Of a DNA stretch of 64,000 nt, positions 30,111-39,642 are shown one piece after another; the stretch's first letter is position 1; each line of letters begins with the position of its first letter. The position numbers and the translations under genes were made by a program. The notes beneath the pieces were generated by a model that had not been told where the DNA came from, did not search any database, and was given only the letters and a program-made list of their open reading frames with translations. Source of the stretch: Sulfurimicrobium sp963779055 (GTDB lineage: Bacteria > Pseudomonadota > Gammaproteobacteria > Burkholderiales > Sulfuricellaceae); NCBI GenBank assembly GCA_963779055.1, contig CAVZWN010000004.1, positions 372,001 to 436,000 of the forward strand, in the 5' to 3' direction.

Positions 30111-30473
30111 TTACTCCACGCTGCCAAACGAAGGATCGCTGCTATAGGCCGGCAGCGGCAAGCCTGCAATTTTGCAACCCTGAGAAACCGGGCCACGAGG
30201 AAAAAGCTGGTACAGATATTTCCTGCCTCCTTCACGACCGAAGCGTTCTTCCAGACCGTTCAGCAATTGCCGTGCGTGCGGTGCGCGACCGTGGTGACGG
30301 TAATTTTCGCGCAGCAGATGGATCACTTCCCAGTGATCATCCGTCAGGGCAATACCCTCTTCCCGCGCCACTTTTTCCGCCCTGGCAGGCGACCAGTCAT
30401 CCAGTTCCGCCAGCATGCCTTGAGGCCCGCTACCGCGTGCTTCGTCAGCTACCATTTGATTGATGTCAAACAT
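30111..30473 (-). CDS. DsrC/TusE-family sulfur-relay-like protein with unusual cysteine set
   Basis: 120 residues with the DsrC fold signature: DDWSPARAEKVAREEGIALT, HWEVIHLLRENYRHHG and a C-terminal arm GPVSQGCKIAGLPLPAYSS. DsrC proteins use two cysteines in this arm; TusE keeps only the penultimate one. Here the cysteine before KIAGLP (CysB position) is present but the position 11 residues later (CysA) is serine, and the arm is extended by about nine residues. No alternative frame restores a GC-V/I end. GGAGG lies just before the ATG. Its partner in sulfur transfer is not in the window. Confidence 0.85.
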   Translation of the reverse strand: MFDINQMVADEARGSGPQGMLAELDDWSPARAEKVAREEGIALTDDHWEVIHLLRENYRHHGRAPHARQLLNGLEERFGREGGRKYLYQLFPRGPVSQGCKIAGLPLPAYSSDPSFGSVE

Positions 30474-30588
30474 TTTGCACCTCCTTGTAATGGCCCATCC
30501 GGAGTTTCATTCACCTGGATGGACGAAAAGACAACTGCGTATGTTTAGTTGACAAAATCAATCTGGTTTTGTTGCATGAATTTTATTT

Positions 30589-30693
30589 ATGAAATGGGAC
30601 AGGAAAATACTCTTGATTGGCTTTCTGGTCCTGGCTTCCGTAAGAAACCTGATCCATCACAGTGGCCATGAATTTTCAGCTCTGAAACCATGA
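30589..30693 (+). CDS. Candidate 34-residue single-helix membrane peptide
   Basis: Reads MKWDRKILLIGFLVLASVRN then LIHHSGHEFSALKP and stops just before the recQ stop on the other strand. It has a short basic N-terminus and one hydrophobic stretch. A TTGACA (30549-30554) lies about 35 bp upstream, but a good -10 and ribosome site are not clear. Could be fortuitous. Confidence 0.25.
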   Translation: MKWDRKILLIGFLVLASVRNLIHHSGHEFSALKP

Positions 30694-30694
30694 T

Positions 30695-32545
30695 CTACCC
30701 CACCCCGTTCGCCGCATCCTCCAGCACTTTCAGGAATTCATCCCCATAGCGCTCCAGCTTGGCCTGCCCGATGCCGCTGATTTGCCCCATTTCCGTCAAA
30801 CTGCCGGGCCTTTGATTAAGGATTTCCAGCAGGGTGCTGTCGTGGAAGATGACATAAGGCGGCACGCCCTGTTCGCGGGCGAGTTCGGTGCGCCGGGCCT
30901 TGAGGGCCAGCCACAGCGGGTCGTCGCTGGCACCGGCAAAGGCTTCGCGGGCGCGGGCGCCGCGTTCGGCCTTGCTGACCTTGCGCCGAGTGGGCTCGGC
31001 ATCGCGCCGCAGCCAGATTTCCTGCTCGCCGCGCAGCACCGGACGCGCTTCTTCGGTCAGGCGCAGGCCGCCGTAGGATTCCATGTCGGCTTCGAGCAGG
31101 CCGCCCGCGACCAGCTGGCGGAAGACGCTGCTCCACTGCGCCTGACTGAGCGACTGGCCGATGCCGAAGGTGCTGAGCTGCTGGTGATTGAATTGCTCGA
31201 CTTTGGCGCTGGTTTTTCCCAGCAGGACGTCGATCAGGTGCACCACGCCGAAGCGCTGGCCGGTGCGGTAGACGCAGGAGAGCGCCATCCGGACAGCCTC
31301 GGTGGCGTCCCAGCGATCCACCGGTTCGAGGCAGTTGTCGCACTGGGCGCAGGCGCCGGGGTGTTCCTCGCCGAAGTAGCGCAGGATGCCCTGGTGGCGG
31401 CAGGCGGTGGATTCGCAGAAGCCCAGCAGCGCGTCGAGCTTGCGCAATTCGACGCGCTTGCGTTCTTCCGGCGCATCGCCGGAGAGCAGCATCTGGCGCA
31501 TGGAAACCACGTCGCCCAGGCCGTAGGTCATCCAGGCGTTGGCGGGCAGGCCGTCGCGCCCGGCGCGGCCCGTTTCCTGATAATAGCCTTCCATGCTTTT
31601 GGGCAGGTCGAGATGGGCGACGAAGCGCACGTTGGGCTTGTCGATGCCCATGCCGAAAGCCACCGTGGCCACCATGATCACGCCTTCCTCGCGCAGAAAG
31701 CGCGACTGGTGGCGCGACCGCGTGGCGGCATCCAGCCCGGCGTGGTAGGGCAGCGCGTCCCAGCCCTTGTCCTTGAGCCAGGCGGCGGTGTCGTCGACTT
31801 TCTTGCGCGACAGGCAGTAGACGATGCCGGCGTCGTCAGGGTGCTCGGCTTCGAGGAAGGCCTGCAACTGCTGACGGGCGTTGTTCTTGTGCGTCACGCG
31901 GTAGCGGATGTTGGGGCGGTCGAAGCTGGAAACGAACTGGCGCGCATCTTCGAGTTTCAGGCGCTCCACGATCTCGCGCCGGGTGGGCGCATCCGCCGTG
32001 GCGGTGAGGGCGATGCGCGGCACCTTGGGGAAGCGCTCGTGCAATACTGTCAGGGCGCGGTACTCGGGGCGGAAGTCGTGCCCCCACTGCGACACGCAAT
32101 GCGCCTCGTCGATGGCGAACAGCGCCAGTCCCGGGCCATTCTGCACCTGCTCCAGCGCATTCAGAAAATTTTCCAGCAGCAGCCGCTCCGGCGCCACGTA
32201 GAGCATATCCAGCTCGCCGCGCACCAGTGCAGTGAACACCCCGCGCGCCGCGTCGGCATCGAGGCTGGAATTGAGAAAGGCGGCTTTCACGCCGAGCTGG
32301 CGCAAGGCGTCCACCTGATCCTGCATCAGCGCGATCAGCGGCGACACCACGATACCCACGCCGCGCCGCAGCAGGGCCGGAATCTGGTAGCACAGCGACT
32401 TGCCGCCGCCGGTGGGCATCAGCACCAGCGCATCGCCGCCAGCGGCGACATGTTCGACAATGGCCTGCTGCTCGCCGCGAAAGCTGTCGTAGCCGAAAAC
32501 GTCGTGGAGGATTTGTGTAGCGGTTTGATGGGGCATAGGCGACAT
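30695..32545 (-). CDS. recQ: ATP-dependent DNA helicase RecQ
   Basis: 616 residues with the full bacterial layout: helicase motif I MPTGGGKSLCYQ, motif II AIDEAHCVSQWGHDFRPEY, motif VI QETGRAGRDG, four zinc-binding cysteines (CESTACRHQG and CAQCDNC), a winged-helix RQC domain and a C-terminal HRDC domain (GSLTEMGQISGIGQAKLERYG). It is a 3'-5' helicase acting in recombination and fork repair. Start at 32545 or at the ATG three codons later. Confidence 0.97.
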   Translation of the reverse strand: MSPMPHQTATQILHDVFGYDSFRGEQQAIVEHVAAGGDALVLMPTGGGKSLCYQIPALLRRGVGIVVSPLIALMQDQVDALRQLGVKAAFLNSSLDADAARGVFTALVRGELDMLYVAPERLLLENFLNALEQVQNGPGLALFAIDEAHCVSQWGHDFRPEYRALTVLHERFPKVPRIALTATADAPTRREIVERLKLEDARQFVSSFDRPNIRYRVTHKNNARQQLQAFLEAEHPDDAGIVYCLSRKKVDDTAAWLKDKGWDALPYHAGLDAATRSRHQSRFLREEGVIMVATVAFGMGIDKPNVRFVAHLDLPKSMEGYYQETGRAGRDGLPANAWMTYGLGDVVSMRQMLLSGDAPEERKRVELRKLDALLGFCESTACRHQGILRYFGEEHPGACAQCDNCLEPVDRWDATEAVRMALSCVYRTGQRFGVVHLIDVLLGKTSAKVEQFNHQQLSTFGIGQSLSQAQWSSVFRQLVAGGLLEADMESYGGLRLTEEARPVLRGEQEIWLRRDAEPTRRKVSKAERGARAREAFAGASDDPLWLALKARRTELAREQGVPPYVIFHDSTLLEILNQRPGSLTEMGQISGIGQAKLERYGDEFLKVLEDAANGVG

Positions 32546-32569
32546 TGTAGCGCGGGATAAACAAACTCA

Positions 32570-32590
32570 CCCTAAGGAACCCCTGAACAA
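32570..32590. repeat. 21-bp dispersed repeat CCCTAAGGAACCCCTGAACAA (copy 1)
   Basis: Identical to 47116-47136. Both copies lie 25-65 bp upstream of a minus-strand gene start, in the same orientation relative to it. Confidence 0.7.
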
Positions 32591-32640
32591 GTCAAACGTG
32601 GATCGCGTTGCATCGAACACTGGCCAGTAAAGCCTGGCGG

Positions 32641-35154
32641 TCAGTGTTCCCGGATGAACGGCAGGATATCCTCTGCCGGCAAGGGCTCGCTGAAGAAGTA
32701 GCCTTGCAGGTAGTCGCATTGGCACATGACCAGGAAATCGCGCTGGGCTTCGGTCTCAACACCTTCGGCCACGACCTTCATGCCGAGGGTGTGAGCCAGC
32801 GCAATGGTCGCCGCGCTGATCTCGGCATCGCTCGAATCGGTTTCGATATCGCGCACGAAAGTCCGGTCCAGCTTCAGCGCCTGAATAGGCAGGCGCTTGA
32901 GATACGCAAGGGAGGAATAACCGGTGCCGAAATCATCGATGGAGAGCTGGATACCGATGTCGCGCAGGCCCTGCAACTGGCCGACGGCACGTTCCGGATT
33001 TTCCATGGCGACCGACTCCGTGATTTCCAGTTCGAGATCGCTGCCTTTCAGGCCGTGGCGCTTCAGCAACGCGGCCACGAATTGCATCAGGTCCGGAGAG
33101 CGCAATTGCTGTGCGGAAAGGTTGACCGCCATGCGCAGCCCCTCGACCCCTTGTGCACGCCACGCGCTCAGTTGCCGGCAGGATTCTTCCAGCACCCAGC
33201 CCCCCAGAGATTCAATCAAGCCGGACTCTTCTGCAATGGGGATGAACTTGGCCGGCAGGATATCGCCGTGCAGCGGATGACGCCAGCGCGCCAGGGCTTC
33301 GACACCCACAATCCTGCCATCGTGCGCAAGCACCTGCGGCTGGTAGTGCAGGTGCAACTGGCCTTCGCGCAAGGCCTGGTGCAAGTCATTTTCCAGCTCC
33401 AGGCGTTCGCTGGCAGCCGAATTCAGCGCCGCAGTGAAGTACTGGACATTATTCCGGCCGCGTTCCTTGGCGTGATACATGGCGGCGTCTGCATTCTTCA
33501 TCAGGCTGGGGCCGTCATCTCCATCGCCCGGATAAATCGCAATGCCGATACTGGGGCTGGAATGCAGCTCCTTGCCTTCGATGCTGTAGGCCTGATTCAG
33601 TGAACGCAGAATTTTATCGGCAAGGTGTGCGGCATCCAGAATATCCGTCATGCCGGTGAGCACGACGATGAATTCATCCCCCCCAAGACGCGCGACGATG
33701 TCGCTTTCGCGCACGCTGTCCAGCAAGCGCCGGGCGACCTCGATCAGCAGCAGATCGCCGACATGGTGGCCCAGGGTATCGTTGATGGTCTTGAAGCGGT
33801 CCATGTCGATGAACATCACCGCGACGAACTGGGCATCGCGGTGAGCCGAAAGAAGGGCCTGGTCGAGACGGTTTTCCAGATTGTAGCGGTTGATCAGGCC
33901 GGTGAGAGGATCGTGATGGGCAAGAAAATCGATGCGCGCCTCGTTTGCCTTGCGCTCGCTGATGTCGGAATAGCTGGCAATGTAGAACAAGACCGTCTGG
34001 TCCGCATCCCGGATGGCGGAAATGGAGGCCCACTTGGGATAAATCTCTCCTGTTTTTCTCCGCCCCCAAAGTTCGCCGCTCCAGTAGCCGCTGTCCTGCA
34101 GGGAGCGCCACATGTCCTCATGCACGGACCTGGGTGTTTTGTTGCAACCCATCATCCTGGGATTCTTGCCCAGCACTTCCTCGAGGCTGTAGCCGGTTTG
34201 CGCGGTAAAGGCGGCGTTGACATTGACGATGCGATTTAAACGATCCGAAATCAGCATGGCCTCGCCGCTGCTATCGAAAGACTTGGCGTACTGGCGCAGC
34301 TCTTCGGCTGCCATTTCCGCGTCTTTTCGGGCCTGTTCCAGTTCGCTGCGCCCGTGTGCGAGGTTCTCGACCATCCTGCCCATCGCATTGGTGAGTTGGC
34401 CGACCTCGTCCCCTGCGTCTGAAACCAGATGGTTCGACAAGTCGCCAGCGGCAATCCTCTGCGACCAGCTGAGCAGACCGGCAATCCTCCTGCTGGCGCG
34501 CTGCGAGACATAGAAAGCCACGCCCAGCAGCAGCGCGCCGCCCAGGATGCCGATGGCAATGGTGATTATAAGATTGCGGTTGGCAGCGGAAACGAGGTCC
34601 TGGCGGCTGCCCGCAATATCCTCGAAGGTTTGCCGCGTCAGGATTTGCATGGTCTTCTGGATCGCCGCAAGGTGCTGACTCTCGACCCGGCTCAACTGCT
34701 CGAACGCGGATTCCTTTTCGAAGTCCGCGCTTAGCTGCACGGCCTCGTTGATGCCCACCAGGTACGCGCTAAGGGCGTGGCTCAGGTGAACGACCTCCTG
34801 CTGTGCGGCGTAGTACCCGGAAAGTTCCGGCAACGCGCCTTTGAGCCGCTGTTCGGCTTCGGCCAGGCCGCTTGCGACATGGTTCATGTTGAGCGCGCTT
34901 TCACTGGCGAGATGCTTGAGGCTTAAGGCCCGCACATCAGCGATCCCCTTGTCGATGTCCTGCAGGGTTTTGAGTTGTTCGCCACTGGACGAGTACATCT
35001 CACCCAGCGCCTTGACGGAGTTCTGTAACGTAAAGGCAGAAACGATGATGGCGCCGACGCCGATGATCCCGACCACGACCATCGGGACGATCAGTTGCCT
35101 GAGCAGCGAATAATTTTTGAAATAGGCGAACATCCGGGGCCTGCCAGCATTCAT
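32641..35154 (-). CDS. Membrane HAMP-PAS-GGDEF-EAL cyclic-di-GMP regulator
   Basis: 837 residues. TM1 about 20-42, a helical periplasmic domain (about 43-193) like MCP four-helix bundles, TM2 about 194-216, HAMP about 217-270, PAS about 290-400, GGDEF intact at 491-495 with an RxxD inhibitory site (RESD) five residues before it, and EAL with VEALARW and DDFGTGYSSLAYL. Both activities are plausible. The gene upstream, 22 bp away and co-directional, encodes a periplasmic ModA-like binding protein, suggesting that this receptor reads the loaded state of that protein. The start may be the ATG at 35154 or at MFAYF seven codons later. Confidence 0.94.
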   Translation of the reverse strand: MNAGRPRMFAYFKNYSLLRQLIVPMVVVGIIGVGAIIVSAFTLQNSVKALGEMYSSSGEQLKTLQDIDKGIADVRALSLKHLASESALNMNHVASGLAEAEQRLKGALPELSGYYAAQQEVVHLSHALSAYLVGINEAVQLSADFEKESAFEQLSRVESQHLAAIQKTMQILTRQTFEDIAGSRQDLVSAANRNLIITIAIGILGGALLLGVAFYVSQRASRRIAGLLSWSQRIAAGDLSNHLVSDAGDEVGQLTNAMGRMVENLAHGRSELEQARKDAEMAAEELRQYAKSFDSSGEAMLISDRLNRIVNVNAAFTAQTGYSLEEVLGKNPRMMGCNKTPRSVHEDMWRSLQDSGYWSGELWGRRKTGEIYPKWASISAIRDADQTVLFYIASYSDISERKANEARIDFLAHHDPLTGLINRYNLENRLDQALLSAHRDAQFVAVMFIDMDRFKTINDTLGHHVGDLLLIEVARRLLDSVRESDIVARLGGDEFIVVLTGMTDILDAAHLADKILRSLNQAYSIEGKELHSSPSIGIAIYPGDGDDGPSLMKNADAAMYHAKERGRNNVQYFTAALNSAASERLELENDLHQALREGQLHLHYQPQVLAHDGRIVGVEALARWRHPLHGDILPAKFIPIAEESGLIESLGGWVLEESCRQLSAWRAQGVEGLRMAVNLSAQQLRSPDLMQFVAALLKRHGLKGSDLELEITESVAMENPERAVGQLQGLRDIGIQLSIDDFGTGYSSLAYLKRLPIQALKLDRTFVRDIETDSSDAEISAATIALAHTLGMKVVAEGVETEAQRDFLVMCQCDYLQGYFFSEPLPAEDILPFIREH

Positions 35155-35176
35155 TCCGATACTGATCCTGAAGGTG

Positions 35177-35950
35177 TCAAGGCGCGCTCACGTCAAAGCC
35201 TTCGGCTTGAAATATATTTTTGACCGCACTGCTTTGCATGAACCTGAGAAAGTCCGTGACTTCCACATTTTCCATTGAAGCCTTGAGCGGCGCCATGTAA
35301 TAGCGAACGGGCTTGTGCAGGGCTTTATTGACACTGTGCAGTTGCCGCAACTGATTCGTCAAATTGCTTTTGAACAAGAAGCCGACCGTGCCCGGGCTGG
35401 ACGTGGCGAGTGAGTCGGCCAGCAGTTCCATGTTCTTGCGCGTACGAATTTTGTCCTTGACCCGCTCCCACAAGCCCGATGCCTCAAGCGCTTCTTTTGC
35501 ATAGCGGCCGAACGGCGCGTTGCTGGGGTCTCCGATGAGGATGGCTGTAACCTTGTCAGAAGCCAGATCCTGCCATTCGAACGCTTGCACCGGGCCGTTT
35601 CTGGGGGCGGCCACGACCAGCGCGTTGCCCCAGGCGCTGAAAATCCGGTCCGGCGTCACCAGACCATTTTCAACCGCAAAATCCATCCATTCGCGGTCGG
35701 CTGAAACAAATATATCGGCAGACAGCACGCCGCCGCGCAGGCCTTTGGCAAGAAGCCCGGACGACTTGCAGGTGGTGGTAAATTTGACTGCATGGCTGGC
35801 ACGATATGCGTCGAAAACCTTTTCCATGGCACCGCAGGTCGAGTTGGCCAAGGCCAGTTTCAGCTCTCCAGCCCGGGCGCTGGGGAAGAAGGAAATCGCA
35901 AGAAACAAGATTAATGAAATGAATAGCTTATGACGGAATACAGTCATCAT
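35177..35950 (-). CDS. ModA-like periplasmic substrate-binding protein paired with the GGDEF/EAL receptor
   Basis: 257 residues with a signal peptide (FISLILFLAISFFPSARA) and the oxyanion-binding fold of ModA/WtpA/PBP-II proteins: GELKLALANSTCGAMEKVF, TTCKSSGLLAKGLRGG, DIFVSADREWMDFAVENG and NAPFGRYAKEALEASGLW. It has no transporter genes beside it; the true modABC cluster is about 2 kb away and has its own ModA. GAGGGGG lies before the ATG. Its product is probably a sensor binding protein rather than a transport component, but the ligand (molybdate, tungstate, another anion) is unknown. Confidence 0.85.
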   Translation of the reverse strand: MMTVFRHKLFISLILFLAISFFPSARAGELKLALANSTCGAMEKVFDAYRASHAVKFTTTCKSSGLLAKGLRGGVLSADIFVSADREWMDFAVENGLVTPDRIFSAWGNALVVAAPRNGPVQAFEWQDLASDKVTAILIGDPSNAPFGRYAKEALEASGLWERVKDKIRTRKNMELLADSLATSSPGTVGFLFKSNLTNQLRQLHSVNKALHKPVRYYMAPLKASMENVEVTDFLRFMQSSAVKNIFQAEGFDVSAP

Positions 35951-36144
35951 GGAAGCCCCCTCTTATCAGGCCCGTTCTGGATTAAATTCCAGAATTTTTT
36001 ATTGGTGGATCACCAGTGCTGGTGTCACAAATTACCAATATACGCAGAATCATCATTTTTGAATACTTAGTTTATTATCATTTACTTATATTTGAATCAG
36101 TGACGATCAGGCGGGCCTATTTGTGCATGGTTCCCGGCAGGCTT

Positions 36145-37101
36145 TCAAGCCTGTTTTCTGACAGCCCGCCTTGCCCGCGTCCAGGCGGCGACACCGGCAA
36201 GCACCAGCGCACCGGCCACAATCCCGGCCAGGGCATCCATCAATAGCGGCGTTGCAAGCGCCAGCGCCGCGCCAATGCCGGGAATACCGCCGACGCCATG
36301 TGCCAGCGCGTGGATCAGTTCATGCGCGCCGGGTAGGCCATGGGTCAGGATGCCGCCGCCCACCAGGAACATGGCCGCCGTACCGACGATGGCGAGTCCC
36401 TTCATCAGGTAAGGGGCCGCGCGCAGCAGCATGGCACCGATACTGCGCTGCACCTTGCCCGGCAAGCCCTCGCCGCGTTGCTGGCTGAGATAAAGGCCGG
36501 CATCGTCGAGCTTGACGATGCCGGCCACCAGCCCATACACGCCGACCGTCATGATGACCGCGATCCCGGACAGCACCGCGAGCTGCATGGCAAACGATGC
36601 CTTTGCCACCGTCCCCAGCGTAATGGTGATGATCTCGGCGGAGAGGATGAAGTCGGTGCGGATGGCGCCCTGGATTTTCTCTTTCTCGAAGACGGCCATG
36701 TCCACGGCAGGGTTGCTCAGGGCATCCACCAGGCCCTCATGATGTTCGGCGTCCTCGTCTTTGCCATGCATCAGCTTGTGCGCCAGCTTCTCGAAACCTT
36801 CGTAGCACAGGAACAACCCGCCCAGCATCAGCAGCGGGATCACGGCCCAGGGCGCAAACGCACTGATGGCCAGTGCCGCCGGAACCAGGATCAGCTTGTT
36901 CCTGAAGGAGCCCTTGGCCACCGCCCACACCACCGGCAGCTCGCGGTCGGCACTGACCCCGGCCACCTGCTGGGCATTCAACGCAAGATCATCGCCCAGC
37001 ACACCGGCCGTTTTCTTGCCCGCGACCTTGGTCATGAGCGCCACGTCGTCGAGAATGGTGGCAATGTCGTCAATCAGGGTTAACAGGCTGGCACCGGCCA
37101 T
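36145..37101 (-). CDS. YedI-type (DUF808) inner-membrane protein
   Basis: 318 residues, polytopic. The N-terminus MAGASLLTLIDDIATILDDV and ALMTKVAGKKTAGVLGDDLAL are typical of DUF808/YedI, as are the SADRELPVVWAVAKGS and KIQGAIRTDFILSAEI stretches. Function unknown. It lies just downstream of modC in the same direction (24 bp), so it may be cotranscribed with the molybdate transporter by read-through. Confidence 0.88.
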   Translation of the reverse strand: MAGASLLTLIDDIATILDDVALMTKVAGKKTAGVLGDDLALNAQQVAGVSADRELPVVWAVAKGSFRNKLILVPAALAISAFAPWAVIPLLMLGGLFLCYEGFEKLAHKLMHGKDEDAEHHEGLVDALSNPAVDMAVFEKEKIQGAIRTDFILSAEIITITLGTVAKASFAMQLAVLSGIAVIMTVGVYGLVAGIVKLDDAGLYLSQQRGEGLPGKVQRSIGAMLLRAAPYLMKGLAIVGTAAMFLVGGGILTHGLPGAHELIHALAHGVGGIPGIGAALALATPLLMDALAGIVAGALVLAGVAAWTRARRAVRKQA

Positions 37102-37125
37102 GGGATTCCTTGGTATTGAATGGGT

Positions 37126-38203
37126 TCAGTCCAGCAAGGCCACGCTCTTGACCTGAGCGAACAGCGACATGCCGGGTTCAAGGCCGAGCACGGCACCGGA
37201 TTTTTTCGTGATGCCTGCCAGCAGCGGCGTTCCTGCCGCATCCAGGCGCACCAGCAGCTTCGAGGGCGTATCTTCGGCAATCTCTTGCACCGTCACCGGG
37301 AAAATATTCAGGATGCTGGTGCCGGAGTGGCGTTCCAGGGACAGGCTCACGTCGCGCGCATGCACGCGCAGGCGCTTGGGCTGCCCGGCTTCGCAGGCGA
37401 CCTGCGGCACGAAAAAGCGCCCGCCGGAAAAATCCAGCCAGCTCAGGTGATAGGGCGCGTCGTGGCCGCCCACCACGGTATCCACCACCACCCCGGCATG
37501 TTCGCCATGGCTCAGGGACAGGTCCACGCGCGCCAACATTTCGTGCAGCTCGCCGCTGGCCACCACCCGCCCGCGTTCCAGCAGCACCAGATGGTCGGCC
37601 AGTCGCGCCACTTCATCGGGCGAATGGCTGACGTAGAGCACCGGGATCGACAGCTCCTGATGCAGGCGTTCCAGGTAGGGCAGGATCTCGGCCTTGCTGG
37701 CCGGGTCCAGCGCCGCCAGCGGCTCGTCCATCAGCAACAGGCGCGGCGCGGCCAGCAGGGCGCGACCCATGGCCACGCGCTGGCGCTCGCCGCCGGACAG
37801 GTGCGCCGGCTTTCTCTCCAGCAAGGGGCCGATGCCCAGCAGCTCGACCACCTGAGTGAAATCCTGCCGCCGTTCCTGCGACCGCACCCGCTTCCAGCCA
37901 TATTCCAGATTGCCGCGCACGCTGAGATGCGGAAACAGGGCCGCATCCTGAAAGACATAGCCCACCGCCCGCTGGTGCGGCGGCAGGAACAGGCCGCGCT
38001 GGCTATCCTGCCAGACACTCGCCGTTGACCGTGAGTTGCCCGCGTGCTTTTGCCTCCAGCCCGGCCACGCAGCGCAGCAGCGAGGTTTTGCCCGAACCGG
38101 AAGGCCCGATCAGGCCCGTGATGCCTTGGGCAGGCGCCTCGAATCCGGCTTCCAGGCTGAAAGCGCCCAGCGGCAGGGAAAATCTGGCTGCGATGCCGTT
38201 CAT
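37126..38203 (-). CDS. modC: Molybdate ABC transporter ATP-binding protein (single-base frameshift)
   Basis: ATPase of the molybdate importer. The N-terminal frame carries Walker A (GLIGPSGSGKTSLLRCVAGL) and runs to GQLTVNGE; an extra base near 38017 then causes a stop. Removing it gives VWQDSQRGLFLPPHQRAVGY and joins the downstream frame with signature HLSGGERQRVAMGRALL, Walker B LLLMDEPLAALD, and the C-terminal mop/TOBE-like domain that binds molybdate. The repaired length is about 358 residues, normal for ModC. The ATG overlaps modB by 4 bp. Confidence 0.9.
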
Positions 38204-38877
38204 CCGGACACCCCCTTGCCCTGACGGCGGAAGATATTCAGCGCGAGCAGAACGAGGAAGGAAAACAGCAGCAAACCGCCAGCCAGCCAGTGCGCCTGAG
38301 CGTATTCCATGGCTTCCACATGGTCGTAGATCGCCACCGAAAGCACCCGGGTCGCACCGGGGATGTTGCCGCCGATCATCAGCACCACGCCGAATTCACC
38401 CACGGTATGGGCAAAGCCCAGCACCGTGGCGGTCAGGAAACCGGGCTTCGCCAGCGGCAGCACCACGCTGAAAAAGCAATCGAGCGGGCTGGCGCGCAAA
38501 GTGGCGGCGGCTTCCAGCGTCCGTTCGCTGATCCCCTCGAACGTGTTTTGCAAGGGCTGCACCACGAAAGGCAGGGAATACACCACCGAGCCCACCACCA
38601 GCCCGGCGAAGGTAAAAGGCAAGGTTCCCCAGCCCAGCATCTGGGTGAACTGGCCCAGCGGGCCCTGCGGGCCCAGCGCGACCAGCAGGTAAAAACCGAT
38701 CACCGTGGGCGGCAGCACCAGCGGCAGCGCCACCACGGCAGCGACCGGCCCCTTGAACCAGGAAGCCGTACGCGCCAGCCACCAGGCCAGCGGCGTGCCG
38801 ATCAGCAGCAGCACCAGCGTGGTGACGCCGGCAAGCTTGAGTGTGAGCCAGATCGGGGCTGGGTCGAAAAACGGCAT
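38200..38877 (-). CDS. modB: Molybdate ABC transporter permease
   Basis: 225 residues, five hydrophobic helices, with the EAA-loop region TLEAAATLRASPLDCFFSVV and LPLVLPPTVIGFYLLVALG. GFAHTVGEFGVVLMIGGNIPG is the conserved ModB segment. It lies between modA (3 bp upstream) and modC (4-bp overlap) in one operon. Confidence 0.95.
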   Translation of the reverse strand: MPFFDPAPIWLTLKLAGVTTLVLLLIGTPLAWWLARTASWFKGPVAAVVALPLVLPPTVIGFYLLVALGPQGPLGQFTQMLGWGTLPFTFAGLVVGSVVYSLPFVVQPLQNTFEGISERTLEAAATLRASPLDCFFSVVLPLAKPGFLTATVLGFAHTVGEFGVVLMIGGNIPGATRVLSVAIYDHVEAMEYAQAHWLAGGLLLFSFLVLLALNIFRRQGKGVSG

Positions 38878-38880
38878 GGG

Positions 38881-39642
38881 CTACGGAAGCTCGTAGCCGA
38901 AGGACTGAATAATAGCCGTGGCCCTGGGGCTCCTGAGATAAGCCAGAAATTGCCCGGCGGCCGCCTTGCTTTTGCCTTTAAGCAGCAAGGCCGCATCCTG
39001 ACGGATCGGCGTGTACAGCGCCTGCGGCACCAGCCACACCGAGCCGCGAATTTCACCGTTTTCATTCCTGACCTGGGAGAGCGCGACGAAGCCCAGTTCG
39101 GCATTGCCGCTGGCAACGAACTGGTAGGTCTGGGCGATGCTTTCGCCCTGCACCAGCTTGGCTTGCAGCCCCTGCCATACGCCCTGCCGTTCCATCACTT
39201 CGCGCGCGGCAGCGCCATAAGGCGCCGTTTTCGGGTTGGCCATGGAAAGATGGGCAAAGCGGCCGCTGCGCAATATTTCGCCCTTGCCATCGACATAAGC
39301 GGGACGGGGCGACCACAGTACCAGCTTGCCGATGGCGTAGGTCGTGCGCGATCCGGCCACGGCCAGACCTTCTTTTTCCAGCCGCAGCGGAGTTTCGTCA
39401 TCGGCGGAAAGAAACACCTCGAAAGGCGCGCCGCTGACGATCTGGGCGTAGAACTTGCCGCTCGATCCGGACGAAACCCGCAACTGATGGCCGGTATCGC
39501 GCTGGAATTCGGCGGCAATGCGCGCCATCGGCGGAGCGAAATTGGAAGCCACCGCCACCTGCACGGTGTCGGCGGAAGCGGGAAAAACACACATCCAGAA
39601 CAGGGCGGAAACAGTAAACTTTATGAACCTCATGCTTGTCAT
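38881..39642 (-). CDS. modA: Molybdate-binding periplasmic protein
   Basis: 253 residues with a signal peptide (FTVSALFWMCVFPASA) and ModA motifs VAVASNFAPPMARIAAEF, VSSGSSGKFYAQIVSGAPF and KTAPYGAAAREVMERQGVW. It starts the modABC operon. No ModE box could be confirmed by eye upstream. The start may be the ATG at 39642 or three codons later (MRFIKF). Confidence 0.94.
   Translation of the reverse strand: MTSMRFIKFTVSALFWMCVFPASADTVQVAVASNFAPPMARIAAEFQRDTGHQLRVSSGSSGKFYAQIVSGAPFEVFLSADDETPLRLEKEGLAVAGSRTTYAIGKLVLWSPRPAYVDGKGEILRSGRFAHLSMANPKTAPYGAAAREVMERQGVWQGLQAKLVQGESIAQTYQFVASGNAELGFVALSQVRNENGEIRGSVWLVPQALYTPIRQDAALLLKGKSKAAAGQFLAYLRSPRATAIIQSFGYELP

Noticed and set aside
35951..36144. 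AT-rich region upstream of the ModA-like gene as a Moco riboswitch or ModE box
   Set aside because: Contains a CTGGA/TCCAG inverted repeat, but no pattern I could match to either.
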